From NCBI GenBank assembly GCA_010909165.1, contig MU008192.1, forward strand, positions 1-64,000: a stretch of DNA of 64,000 bases, read 5' to 3'. A model generated the notes under the pieces. That model was not told the DNA's origin, searched no databases, and saw only the letters and a program-made list of their open reading frames with translations. Positions 10,465-21,958 of this stretch are shown here, one piece after another (the stretch's first letter is position 1; each line of letters starts with the position of its first letter). This stretch comes from Anthoceros angustus (Eukaryota > Streptophyta > Anthocerotopsida > Anthocerotales > Anthocerotaceae). The position numbers and the translations under genes are program-made.

Positions 10465-13400
10465 TTGGGGACCTTCCCTTCCGAGACCCTATCGAGTTAG
10501 GCTACCGCGGGACAGCAACCGCGGTAACCACCATCCTCCTCTCCCGGCCTTGGTGGGTCCACCTGCAGCAGGGCCACCCGGTGGGCACTCCTCCCGAGCA
10601 AGTCGGGGGTGACTCCCTCTCTCCTCTTGAGCCCGGACCTCGGGGTCCGGTCTCGACTCCGGGGTCCGATCTTGATCGGCCTTATTTGAAGTCCGGACCT
10701 CAGGGTCCGGTCTTGTCTCTGGGGTTCGGACCTCAAGGTCCGAACCTTATTACCAGGGTCCGGTCCTCAAGTCCGGACCCCAGGCCACCCGGACCTGGTT
10801 GAGGCCCATCCTCTCACCCCCCTTCCTGGCTTGGGTCCGGTTGGTTTCCTCCTTCCCCACCCCTTTCGGGGTCCTCGCTCTTATCCTTCCTGGCGGGTTG
10901 CAGCTGGCTTACCTCAAGGTCGGTTACGTTGGCCGCATCATGCTCCTCCTGGGGCTTCTCTCCTCCATCGTCGTCACCGAACAAGGCCCCAAGGTCGTCC
11001 CCGTGCCTTCTTCTCCTTCCACTCCTTGACCCTTGGGAGGTCCGTCCGATTGTGGCAGGTGCGAGCTTCGCCTTGAGGCTCGGTGGTAGTAGGCAAAATC
11101 CGAGTCGATTTTTTGGTTGCCTCTTCCACATGCGCCCGAGCACCGATACTCCCCGCCCGCCATAGGTGCTCCGGCGGTGGCGTCTTTGTCCCGCGCTGTC
11201 TCTATTGCTGGTTCGTCGGATTGGGCGGCGAGAGATCTCGTGAGGCCACGAGGGAGGCCTCCGTTACTTCTGCGGCAGCTGCTGCTCCAGCTGCTCTCTC
11301 GTTTAGCTCCGCTCCGGCTTCACCGCCATGACGGTAGCGCACCCTCCGCCTTCCTCAACTGGACCAGCAGCGTCTTTTCTGCGTCCAAAGCCCTTGCTCC
11401 TCCGTTCATCCTGGCCTGAAGCTCCGCCATCTCCCTCCTCAGGCGGTCCGGCACTCCGCCCGGTTCCTTGCCTCGTCCAGGTTCCTCTCCATTACGGCGA
11501 CGTCCTGCTCCTTGTTCCATCGCCTTACCTCCTCCGCCTCCAATGAGATCGCTCTATCTCCGCTCGTGATCGATCATGCCTCGAAACTCCGTTCCTTCGA
11601 TTGTGTCTTGGAGCTGCAGCTCCAAGGTCTCCTTGCGGTCTTCCATCTCCTGCCCGTTCCTCCGCTCCACGCAAATGAGCCCGGAGATCCTCCATCTCCT
11701 TGTTGCTAGCCTCTTTCTCCCATACGGTGTGCACTCCATGCCTCTGCTCCGCCGAGTTAGCCGCGGGTCTCCCCCTTGGTCTCCACCCCGATTCGATCCG
11801 CCCGGTAATGATCACGATCCCGGTTTTAATGTGGCCTCCTCCCTGCCTTTCACTCAGAGCTCCGAGGTTTGGTGTTCGAGCCAGCTTTCGGCCAGCTCGA
11901 GCGCTCCAGGCGTCCTGCTTCTCCAACTCCCCTGCAGCAGCTTCCCGTCGCTGCGGAGATCCTGCCCCCGGCTTGGGCCCCTCTGGACTGCCACTGCTCG
12001 CGACAGTGAAGTACTTTTGGTCTTCTTGAATAGACTGGACCTCGCCTCGGCCTTCCCGGATGCTTTCCCTCCTCGATTGACGAGGATTCTCGCTTCTTCT
12101 TGGCCTCACGGGCTGCGTCTCCACCTCCTCGGAGGAGCACCATCGCCTCCTGGTTTACCTCCACCTCCACAGGCCTTCTCTGCCGTCCCACAGACCCTGT
12201 GAGGCTATCCGGTCCACGCCTGGTTGGTGCCATGACTCATGTGTCTCTTCCACGGCAGTACAGTAGGCACCCAAGAAGTCCGTCGGTGCGGGCACTCAAG
12301 GTCCGCTGGACCGCCAGATCGGCACCGGGAGTGAGTCCGGACTTGGCTCTCCGGACCTAATCAGGGACCCTCACAGTCCCGTGTGGTCCGGTCCTTCCAA
12401 CTCCTGGTTGCTTTGGCCGCTTAACTCCTTCTCACTTGCCTCTGCCTTGGGCTTGGTGGCGGTGAGGGTCAACTCCCTCCCGTAAGTCTTTGGGCCGGTA
12501 GCGCCAACTCCCTCCCCGTAAGTGCTCCGTCCGGCGCAGGCACCTCCGCCTCCGGAACCAGAAGAGGGAGGCAGGGATATCCTCCCATACCTCCCGGGGC
12601 GGCGAGGGTGTCCGTTCCAGTCAGATGGAGTCCGGAATCCCCTCCCAATCATCTTCCTCCCGGGCCCGTTTGGCCTTTGGAGGTCGGGCCTCGCCTCTGG
12701 CGCCTGGCTCCTTCCCGGTCATCTCAGTAGGGCCACATTTCCCCGCTCCTCTCTTCTCCCTCATTCGGAGGTTGAGGTGTCCCCATACATGGATGAGAAA
12801 GGGGCAGTCTTGTGGGCGGCTTCTCGCTCCGTAGCCTGCCTCTGGCGATCCGGGCGAGGATCGCCCCAGTCGGCCCGTTGCCCGGCATGGGCGTGCGGTA
12901 CCGAATTATCACCAAGGTGATCCACCTTGGTGAGCATATTCCGATGGACAATGACCTTAGCTAACGCCCTCACCCGCCTATCCGGGGTCCAGGCATGACC
13001 CGGCGTTGGACAACGTTCGTCGGCAGCGCCACGCCTTCGCGTACCGCCTTCCCCTCACCTTGAGGGGCTCGGGACACCCCTAATTTCTTCACCAAGGTTG
13101 TAAACCGCCTCAGACCTCCACGGTCCACCGCAGGGTCCTCCCTCAAGCTCTTGGGCGGACCTCCTTGTTGGCGGCCGACATCTTCTGGCGTATTCTCTAG
13201 CGTAGGCGTGGCCGAACGTCAAGCTACTGAAGATGTCGGGTGCCATTTCTCCACCAAGTCTTGCTTCCCTCCGGCCGAGGTCAAGTGGGTATCTCACGGT
13301 GACAATGTTAAGCTCCACCAAGCGCTGTGGCTCCCATACCTCCGCTGCCTTCTTGGGTCCCATCGCCCAGCTCCTTGTTGGCGGTATTGGCGATTGTTGG

Positions 13401-13480
13401 CGCCTCCCTCTTCGCGCGTTTGCTCCAACCACAAAGGTGGGGTGCCAGCTCGAAAGATAGCGCCCAATTTGGGTGACGGA
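10465..13480 (-). mobile_element. Degraded LTR-retrotransposon leader/gag with coiled coil
   Basis: Pyrimidine-rich on the plus strand, so the coding sense is minus. A possible primer-site-like sequence (TTGGGCGCTATC) lies at about 13460. Downstream, an ORF with start MGPKKAAEVWEPQ at about 13370 runs to about 13055. Further frames encode Arg/Glu-rich, coiled-coil-like text (for example KEMEDLRAHLRGAEERAG near 11.65 kb) and a Ser/Asp-rich tail near 10.9 kb. Frames shift often. No protease, integrase or RT was found. I read it as a non-functional gag region of an LTR element; the family is not determined. Confidence 0.4.
10623..10795. repeat. Array of GGTCCGGACC inverted repeats
   Basis: Successive short perfect hairpins lie at 10633-10650 (7-bp arms CCGGACC/GGTCCGG, 4-nt loop), 10693-10710 (same arms) and 10723-10746 (10-bp arms GGTTCGGACC/GGTCCGAACC, 4-nt loop TCAA). 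A weaker copy follows at about 10756-10780. Related words recur near 12331-12395. Confidence 0.75.
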
Positions 13481-13774
13481 GCGAGGCTGCAAAATCGTCG
13501 CGAGGTCACAAAGAGAAATGGTCTACCCTCCAGGCCGCGATGTCGGGAGTAATCGCCCGGGCGGAGGTGTCGCCGGCTGCGTCGGCCGATGCATGGCCTA
13601 CTCCCGTCTTACGCTTCCGCTTACTCTGGCCTCCTTCGACCTACTCCGGAGTGCAGTCCGGAGTACTCCGGGCTTATTTCTTCCTTTCCACCTTATTTTC
13701 TACTCCGCACCTACGAAAAAAAACAAAACCTAACTCATTTCCTACCCCAGGGGAGAGTCCGTGGTCCACAGCCA
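13481..13774. other. No gene seen; possible LTR remnant
   Basis: This stretch lies just outside the primer-like site at 13.46 kb on the side where a 5' LTR would be. It contains a perfect 14-bp palindrome, CCGGAGTACTCCGG (13658-13671). No second copy is present to prove an LTR. Confidence 0.3.
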
Positions 13775-14420
13775 TAATGGGGTATGACCTTCATCTTGTA
13801 CACCCATTTGCAGGAGTGCCTTCTTATCCACTCAGCAAGACCAACTCCCAAGTTTGGTTCTTGCACAATTCATTTAATGCATGGCCTTCTCCCACTTCTC
13901 TTTGTTACTCATTGACATGGCCTCTTTGTAAGAAGAGGGTTCCCCACAATCTGTCGGCATGACATAATCCAAAGATGGATCATACCATCGAGGTCGTGTA
14001 ATCTGCGACCTGGCCGCACCTCTATAGGAGCTTGTTCGACTCTTGGTTCATCTACCGGTGGAGGAATGTGCTCCTGCACATTACCACGGTTATCAACCTG
14101 CCCATGATGATCATGTCCATCTTCTTGGAAGATCACCCTTCGCACCTCCACGGTTGGAGTAGGCTTCCTGCATCTTGTTCTCATTGAAGAACACGTCGTT
14201 AGTACGAACAACCTTTCTAGCCTCGGATCCCACAAAGCGGTATCCCATCTCACGGAATCACCATAGCCAAGAAAAATACATTTCTTGGACTTAGGTGCCA
14301 ACTTGTCCCGAAACTCTTTTGGAACATGGCAGTATGCCTCACAACCAAACACTCAGATGCTTGTAGGATGGTTTCTTTCCAGACCATAGCTCCTCTGGAA
14401 CCTGCTCATCAACAGCCTTA
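13775..14420 (-). pseudogene. Truncated copia element E: integrase C-terminus and RT start
   Basis: The minus frame at 14352-13909 begins with FGCEAYCHVPKEFRDKL and SKKCIFLGYG, the conserved end of copia integrase. A divergent linker follows. At about 13820-13785 comes CKWVYKMKV, the first block of copia reverse transcriptase. The element stops there: no RT catalytic core follows, so it is 3'-truncated at about 13.78 kb next to the gag-like region. Confidence 0.75.
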
Positions 14421-14519
14421 TTAGGAGATCTGTTAATAAGATGATGAATTGCGATGAACACATACGCCCAAAACCCATTAGGCAATCCGAGTTTGACAAC
14501 AAACTACGCATCCTCTCGA

Positions 14520-14960
14520 ATGGTTACATTCATCCTCGGCCACACCATTTTGTGGAGGGTATGGTGATCAATTCTCTTTTGATTCCCTTGGAATCAGAAT
14601 GACTGGAAAGCTTTGAAACATACTCTCCACCATTATCTGTCCTTAGACACTTCAATCGGTGGCCAGACTGATTCTCTACAAGGGTGACAAATTTCTGAAA
14701 CACCGTCAGAACTTCATCCTTTTTCCTCAAAGGATAAACCCACACCTTGCGTGAGAAATCATCTATGAAAGTGACAAAATAGGAGGCACCGCCTAATGAT
14801 GAGCATAGGTCCACATACATCATCTGAACCAACTCAAGAGGTTTACTCCTACTTTTACCTCTTGTTCGATGTGATGATTTTGTCTGCTTCCCATATAAGC
14901 AGTGCTCACACATCGAGATCGGAGAAGTTAAACGAGGATATAACCGAGCGAGATAAAACC
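14520..14960 (-). pseudogene. Copia element E integrase core
   Basis: The frame at 14913-14530 carries CEHCLYGKQTKSSH (zinc-binding half), VQMMYVDLCS with the first catalytic Asp, ASYFVTFIDDFSRKVWVYPL and CLRTDNGGEY with the second catalytic Asp. It ends in TIPSTKWCGRG, where intact elements have TP..NG.AER, so the frame breaks just at the catalytic Glu. It continues into the C-terminal block at 14.35 kb. Confidence 0.85.
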
Positions 14961-16080
14961 TTCATTCCCTTCTCGAGACATATGTCCTAACCGCAATGCC
15001 ACAAGGAAACATTTGGGCTGCTCATTACGATTATACATGATCTTTGGCTGTTTACAAGTGAGTACAAAGTGCCACACTTGATCCACGAGCTAACACAAGA
15101 GAACCTTTGGAGATCTTCCAAGAGTGATCCCCAAACCAGTGGTAACCAAAGATCATCCAATCTGCGCTAATCATGCTTTTGTCAACTTGAACATGCCTAA
15201 CGTCCTTGACATGAATGAAGATCCGTTGTCAAACTTGAGTTGCACATCAGCTGCGATCGGCATGCGTAGTTATTTCCAAGCCTAACATCCTTTCCTTGTA
15301 GCATCATGCTAAACCACTCTCTATGAGGAGTAACATGGAAAGATGCACCAGTCAATTATCCAATTGCGAGAATAAATGACTATCCACGGTAATTGTGCGA
15401 CATTCAAGTAAGAAGAGATAAGGACATCTCCGTCCTCAATGTTTAACTCTTCCAACTGACATTAAGTCGCCTTCTTGTCGTCTGCTTCTTCTCTTTTCCT
15501 TGGTCCTTTTGAACTTCTCGCACTCTCTTTTGAAGTGACCCTTTGTGACAATAGTGACACTCCACATTCTTGTTACGACTACGAGATTTGCTACGAGAAA
15601 ACTTACATCCGGTTGCTTCCCTTCGCAGCGGACCTCCCTCTCACTATGAGGGCATGGAACCTTTGGAAGGTTCCATTTTTCCTGCTCACCTCCTCGGTTA
15701 ACTACCTTCTACATTTACAATGGTAAGACCACTAGCGAGGCGAATTACTCGGTATCGAAAGGTGTCCCAACTCTCGTAATGTGACCAACGAAACATAGCT
15801 CTCACGGAATGGGGTGATACCTTGAGATGAGAGGCTGGCTGAAAATGGTATTGAAATCATTCGGATGATCGGACATCCTCGTCCCTTCCTTCATCTTCAA
15901 GTCCACCATGTTTCAACCAATACACGAGAAGCCGCACTTTGCTTCTCATGTCCACACTTACGCCACTAACAACGTGGTCTTATCTTTCACATTGAAGTAC
16001 ACTGCTTTTGACAATGTTAGCATGATAGTAGATCTAGCAAGCTCATCCAGTCCCGCCACTCATCACGTGTCATACTATCC
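14961..16080 (-). pseudogene. Copia element E gag, zinc knuckle and protease remnants
   Basis: At about 15590-15530 the minus strand encodes VECHYCHKG followed, after one extra base, by HFKRECEKF. This is a CCHC zinc knuckle (C-x2-C-x4-H-x4-C) broken by a +1 frameshift. At about 15360-15300 a decayed TGASFHVTPHREWFS marks the aspartic protease site. Upstream gag (15.6-16.08 kb) is present only as broken frames. No LTR or primer site is visible on the 5' side. Confidence 0.7.
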
Positions 16081-16360
16081 GGTTTGACGCCTAACAACTT
16101 TATGGGCTTGATCGCTTTTTACGCACTAGAACATTATACACTTGTTCTTTCGAGCGGGAAGTTAGTACCATCTAACTTCGATATTGAACATGACGTTTTC
16201 GATGATGAAGACATCATGACTCAAAAATCGTCTGATAAACACTCGACTCGCCTTGTCGAAAAGTCAAAGAATGTAAGCGCAAGTTCGGTTATTATTAATT
16301 ATGCCTTGTCTTCATCGCCGGTCGCCGCGCTCACTTCCGGTGCCTGAGTTGACTCTCACG

Positions 16361-16775
<415 letters not shown>

Positions 16776-16795
16776 CTCACCGCGATATGGATCAC

Positions 16796-18003
16796 ACCGC
16801 AATTCCACGCTCGCCCACCAGCTAGAAAATTCTAGCATCACAACACAACAAACCAAAGCTCGATACGGTTGAAGGATCGTGGCCATGATGGTGGAAAGAG
16901 GAGAGGAGAGGAGGAAGCAAATGTATCTCTCTCATTGAGATGAGGCTAGGGTATTTATACCCTCCAGACTCCCTAAGCTCCACAAGAAGCCCCTAGGAAG
17001 GAGCAGAAGCTTCCTAGTTATTAGCTTCAGCTAAACTAATGACACCTAACTTAGACTAAGCGTATTAGTCTAGGTACATTGGGCTTTAATACCCTTACAA
17101 AGTGAAGGTCAGGCCATGAGCGTCGTGAATGTGCAAACCAACAAATGCTGGTGACGACAAAGGTTGTCTGCAGGACATGCAAGTGGCGAGAGAGACATGG
17201 CGTACGAGGCAGGCTTGAAGTGTACAAATTACCTCCCGGACATGTATCGCTTTGCATGTGATGAGCGTGTGCATATTGCGGGCGGAGATCCCACTGCAGG
17301 AGATGGTGTGGGAGTGGAATGAAGACCAGTGCACAGTGTGGACATGGAGAGCCCTTAACCTCTTGAGAACACTTTTTGTCTGAGGTGCGTCGCGAGAGGC
17401 AATGATGGCAACTAGTGGAAAAGGCAGGTTGTAAGTAATGCGAAGCTGGCCGTGTATAGGAAAGGCGGGGAGGCGTGACCTCAAAATGGACGAACATTTG
17501 GAGAGCGAGTTCCGCGCTCCCTACACACTAAAAGTAGCCACCCTGTTTGGGATCTCACTTCAAAAGCTAGCGTGACGCACATGGAAAGCTAGGGCAAGTG
17601 AGGGGGGGCTGACAGGGCCAAGGGAAAACGTATAAGCAGTGCAAAATTCAGGCACGGCGGAAGGCGATGCGCGGCGGGGGCAATAACCGAGGGCCATTTC
17701 GATTTTGAGGGCACAGGTACCTGGCCGAAGGGTGGGAAGCCACCACGGAGGTAAGAGTAAAAAACTGTGGGAAGCGAGATATGATTAAAGCTACAAACCT
17801 AAACCCTAAAGGCCTCCACCACCATGTCCTAACCAAATCCCTGCTTTAAGGTGCCTTAAGCCGATGACCACGAGTCCTAACCCCCATGATCATTGTCCTC
17901 TATGATGTAGAGGTTGTTCATCTCCTCCACAAGACATGGTTGGCGTGCGTCCAGTTCGTAGAGGAGGTTGTGATGAAATCCAGAAGGGGGGATAGTGTCG
18001 GGG
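16796..18003. other. No gene recognised
   Basis: Mixed-composition DNA. Open frames at 17051-17497 (minus) carry no motif I recognise. A single CCTAAACCCTAAAG word near 17797 resembles the plant telomere repeat but is only about two units. Nothing else can be supported. Confidence 0.5.
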
Positions 18004-18396
18004 CTAGCCGTGCAGCCTGTGAGTCAAGCCGTCGGAGTGAAACTTGGCCATCCACAGCTTGAAGTCCTCCAGTGACTCCGGATGCTTGGACTGCGAAGTC
18101 TCGCAGTGATCGTTAGGACCTAATGGCCATCCATCAAAATGAGTATGCATGAAATAGTGTGCTTCCAGCTTCTGGAAGGCACTCTCGCAGTATGAAGTCC
18201 AGGTCCAGTCCAAATACCTGCGACCACATTCCCTCAGATCGAAAAGAACTTCGAAGTCCAAGGGGTAGTTCTCTATGTGGCAGATGAGGTCGTTGTGGTC
18301 CTCCGCATGCTGCAATAGCGCATCAAGCTCCTCGTAGGACAGAGGATGCATTGGCTTCTTCGGGTCATAAGACCTGTAAAACAACTCACTCCACAT
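18004..18396 (-). CDS. Hypothetical protein or gene fragment, 130 aa
   Basis: The frame starts at an ATG (18396-18394) and ends at a TGA near 18004. Its composition looks protein-like rather than repeat-derived: acidic and aromatic residues are mixed (ELFYRSYDPKKPMHPLSYEE, IENYPLDFEVLFDLRECGRR, LDWTWTSYCESAFQKLEAHY, SLEDFKLWMAKFHSDGL). There is no signal peptide, membrane segment or known domain. It is bounded by satellite DNA on the downstream plus-strand side. It could be an exon of a decayed gene or the end of a mobile-element ORF. I do not assign a function. Confidence 0.35.
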   Translation of the reverse strand: MWSELFYRSYDPKKPMHPLSYEELDALLQHAEDHNDLICHIENYPLDFEVLFDLRECGRRYLDWTWTSYCESAFQKLEAHYFMHTHFDGWPLGPNDHCETSQSKHPESLEDFKLWMAKFHSDGLTHRLHG

Positions 18397-18675
18397 ATTA
18401 GGATCGGGTGAGGTCGGAGGCGTGGAACCTCCTCACACTGCCCTTGTGGCTCAGAGGCTGCAGGGCTGCGGCATGTGAGGAGGAGAGGGTGGGCGGTGCC
18501 ATCGCCCCACAACCGCAATATGCCTGCAAAACTACGTGCAATGGCACTAGGCAGTCGTGTAGATGTCAGCCATCTACAAGAAAAGGAGCATCAAACAATT
18601 TGGCATCACCCGGCGTGAAGAAATGGGGACGAGGTTGGTTGGTGCTTAGTGCGAGGATGGGGAGGCGATCCGTGA

Positions 18676-19390
18676 GTGTGCCTCCTTCAACCGCCTCGCC
18701 CGCCCGCCCGCGCCCCGCCTCGCAACTCCTCGCCCGCCCGCCCGCCTCGCAACTCGCCCCGCCCGCCCAACCGCCTCAACCGCCCGCCCAACGCCTGCCT
18801 TCAACCGCCTCGCCCGAACCGCCTCGCCCGCCCCCCGCCCGCCCCGCCCGCCTCGCCCCGCCCGTGCCTTGCCCGCCGCCCGAACCGCCTCGCCCCGCCC
18901 GCCTCGCCCCGCCCCGCCCGCCTCACCTCGCCCCGCCCACGCCTCCCCACCGGCCGCCTTCACCCGCCCCGCCTCCATCCTCGCCCCTAACTGAGACCCT
19001 TTGCCCGCGTCCTTCCTCGGCCATTGCAGGCCCGCCCGCCTGCGCCTTAATCCCTCGTCTGCTGAACCGCCTCCATCCCAAGCCCCGACCACAGGCCCGC
19101 CCGCCCGCCTCACCTCGCCCCGCCCGCCCGCCTGCGCCCGAACCGCCTCGCCCCGCCCGCCCGCCCGCCCGCCTGCGCCCCGCCCGCCTGCGCCCCGCCC
19201 GCCTCACCTCGCCCCGCCTGCGCCCGAACCGCCCGAACCGCCTCGCCCCGCCTGCGCCCGAACCGCCCGAACCGCCTCGCCCCGCCCGCCTGCGCCCCGC
19301 CCGCCTGCGCCCCGCCCGCCCGCCCGCCCGCCCGCCCGCCCGCCCGCCCGCCTCGGACCTCGCCCGGCCCGTGCCTTGCCCGCCGCCCGC
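18676..19390. repeat. C-rich CCGCCCG minisatellite
   Basis: This is an irregular array of cgcccgcc, cgccccgcc, gaaccgcctcg and tgcgcccc words, with a pure (CCCG)n core at about 19314-19351. The composition is strongly strand-biased: C on plus, G on minus. A short unique-looking interruption lies at about 18985-19095. Pro-rich plus frames and Gly/Arg-rich minus frames come from the repeat. Confidence 0.9.
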
Positions 19391-19636
19391 CCAGCACTAT
19401 GTGTGGGTCGATCAGCTTTCGATTTCCGGTGTTCCTCGCCCTTGCCCTAAACCATGCTGCTCCACCCTCTTAGGACATGAACCCTAAAAACGGGCACGTG
19501 GCTTGCGTATGCCACCTGGCGCACCCTACAGTGGAAGACCGCGCGCGGGGAAAAGAAATTTCTTGATGCGCGCGCAAGAAAAAATCATAATGAGTGCGGG
19601 GAAAAAATTAAGTTCCCTTTCTATCTACTAGTGACC

Positions 19637-19723
19637 GCGAAGTGGCCGCTTTGGTGCGTCCCCTTTGGGCTACCCCATTCGCGAAGTGGCCGCTTTGGTG
19701 CGTCCCCTTTGGGCTACCCCATT
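19637..19723. repeat. 44-bp direct tandem duplication
   Basis: The unit beginning GCGAAGTGGCCGCTTTGGTG occurs at 19637 and again at 19681, in immediate tandem, nearly identical over 43 bp. Confidence 0.9.
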
Positions 19724-20185
19724 TCGGTCGGGTTACCAAACCGGACACCAAAAGTTTTGCGCGTGAAAAAAAAGGCCCGTCCCCTCTGTCTTCTTTGATA
19801 TGCCATATGAATCACCCCTTGGGATACGGTACATAAAGAACTGGTAAAAATTATTTTTGGTGAAACCTATCAATCAAAATTTAAATTTTCTTTTTTTTGG
19901 ATATTTTTGATTTGTTTTTTATATTATAACATTTTTCTTATTTTTAGGAAAAATACAATCGGGACACCTCCCTTAATGGGACCTCTAAAGGCACTCCGGA
20001 CCAGTCCCAATTAGGGGGGGTGGACTGTACATGGCAATGCGCCCCAAGGCCAATACGTGGGAAGAGAGTTTGTGTAGAACATAAATACTTAGCGCGACGT
20101 TGAGCGCATCCTAACCAGGGTCCCCGGACGACCACTCTTCACCTAAGTTGGCCAAATGCAACATCCACTACCTATGTTCAAGAAC
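19724..20185. other. No gene seen; AT-rich spacer and 3' flank of the F-box gene
   Basis: An AT-rich stretch (19840-19950) is followed by sequence that should contain the 3' UTR of the minus-strand F-box gene. No RNA gene or domain was found. Confidence 0.4.
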
Positions 20186-21695
20186 TTAGCGGCGGTCTTC
20201 CCATTTCCAATACCTGTATTTACATACATCCAATCCCCTATCATCCCGGCATACTAGACGGAAGTTGATAGAAAGCTCAGAATTGAGCAAACTCATACCA
20301 ATACCATCCTTCGCATACCGCCATACTCTCCCCGTCTTATGTAACGCTGCATGTCCATCATCCATGGCTTGAGCGTTTCCGTCATGAAACGCCCGGCCAG
20401 CACTCTCGTCAGAAGAGGACGATGCGCCACAACTTCCTGAGCCAGCCATCAGCATTAAGCACTCATCTACAGGGTTGGTACTCCAAACGACACGTTCCCA
20501 GTGGTCGAAGTCTGAAGAGGCGCCGATGCCACGGCATGTTACCTCGTCATCATCGTTGTACGAAAGCAAGATAAAGACCAGTTCCTGAGATCGCCCGATG
20601 CCCTACAACACAAAGAGAACACACAACGCATAAGAACTCGCTGGCACAATGCACACGCCCCGAGACTACAGACCCCAACAAAGACCTGCAAATCATCACC
20701 TTCCAAAGCCCTTGGAGCGGGCGACTAGCTGTGGGACAGCAGTCCATAACTTTCACGAAATGCTGAGGATCACCTAACTTTCTTCCATGATTCACTAACT
20801 CGGCTTTGAGTTTCCGCCTATGCTTTCGCAGGGCACTGGCACCTCCGGAGCCTGCCACTTTCCTAGATAGAAATTCACACATCTCGTGATGAAAACGGCT
20901 GGATTGACTGGCCGCCTGGGAGTCCCCCTCTACAATACCAGCGGGTCTAGACAAATCATAGGTGTCCATAGCTCCAAACGAGGCAAGAGCAGCGGCCTTA
21001 GCTGAGTGTCTAACTCCACATGGCTGCCTTTGCCCGTCATAATCCACAACGACGTGATGTTTCGCTACAAAACTCAAGTTCACCTCAGCCAAGTTGGCGG
21101 GAAGAGGGAGGTCAAAGTCGAGTACCCCCCAGTCCCACACGGGCATGGTCTCCCTCGGAGGTGAGGAGACACTCTTACATCGAGCATCCTCATCCATCGC
21201 AACTCCAGGTGATGACAACCCAGGCAATACAAAGCAGACAGGTCTGCCTTCACATGTCAGGCCCAAACGAAGGAACGGAACCTTGCAAACTCGTAAACTT
21301 CCCGGCTGAGAATGGAGTAAGCGAAAGGCCATGACGCAACGGGGCCTCCATTCAAACACTATCAGGAAGGGAGCATCCGCAGTCCCTACGCCCCTCCAAT
21401 AGCCGATAAGATTCTCCCATTCACTTAATACATCGTGAATAGCTCGGAAGGAAACAGATCCCGTCCACCAGCTGGCAAGCGATGTATGAGCACCCCATCG
21501 TCGCTCGCAGACTTCTCGCCAAACCTTACTGTCGTCTGCGCACAACCTTCTCATCTTTTCACATGATACTGAGCAGGCCGCAATGTCTGAAGCTGACAGG
21601 AAGGAGACAATCGTGGACACACAGTCTTCATTGAGCATATCCAAAATAGGCGCTTCACACGCCCCTGCAGCTATGCGATCCACTCGGCAATCCAT
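20186..21695 (-). CDS. F-box protein, At5g39450-like, 464 aa, two exons
   Basis: Exon 1 is 21695-20700 and exon 2 is 20584-20186. The donor AAG|GTGATG and acceptor CTCAG|GAACTG join in phase 0. The ATG is the first in frame. Residues about 17-60 form an F-box: LNEDCVSTIVSFLSASDIAA, then KVWREVCERRWG, the usual SKP1-binding signature. Next come ENLIGYWRGVG and FLIVFEWRP, and PLQGLWK at the exon junction followed by ELVFILLSYNDDDEVTCRGI. This matches the arrangement I know from the plant F-box family of Arabidopsis At5g39450, whose substrate is unknown to me. Expected role: substrate adaptor of an SCF ubiquitin ligase. It is divergent from STT3A with 263 bp between start codons. Confidence 0.8.
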
Positions 21696-21958
21696 GTTCG
21701 AAAGCGCAAAGAAAACGAAGTGCCAGGTAAGAGTAGCAGCTGAGGAAACTGCCCTTGGCCTACCTGTTCACACTGATATGGGAAAGAGGGAGGGCTCTAA
21801 AAGACCTAAAACGTAGGGCACTATCGGATTGTGTGATAAACTTAGTAGGGGTCGATTGTGTGAAAATAGGGCGCTTTCTGAACTAGGGCCCTTGCGTCGA
21901 GGATTGGGTACAGGACGTATATGTTTCTATCAGTCCCAGCCTTGCAGGTTAGAAGAGG
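21696..21958. promoter_or_regulatory. Shared divergent promoter region, F-box/STT3A
   Basis: 263 bp separate the two start codons, so promoters and 5' UTRs of both genes must overlap here. Two related words, CGGATTGTGTGATAA and TCGATTGTGTGAAAA, lie at about 21825-21862, 28 bp apart, and may be paired binding sites. No clear TATA box was seen. Confidence 0.45.

Noticed and set aside
17790-17812. Telomere repeat (CCCTAAA)
   Set aside because: Only about two units; no array and no sign of a chromosome end.
18408-19487. 359-codon Pro-rich plus-strand ORF and Gly/Arg-rich minus ORFs
   Set aside because: Product of the C-rich minisatellite; the frame is open only because stop codons cannot occur in such sequence.
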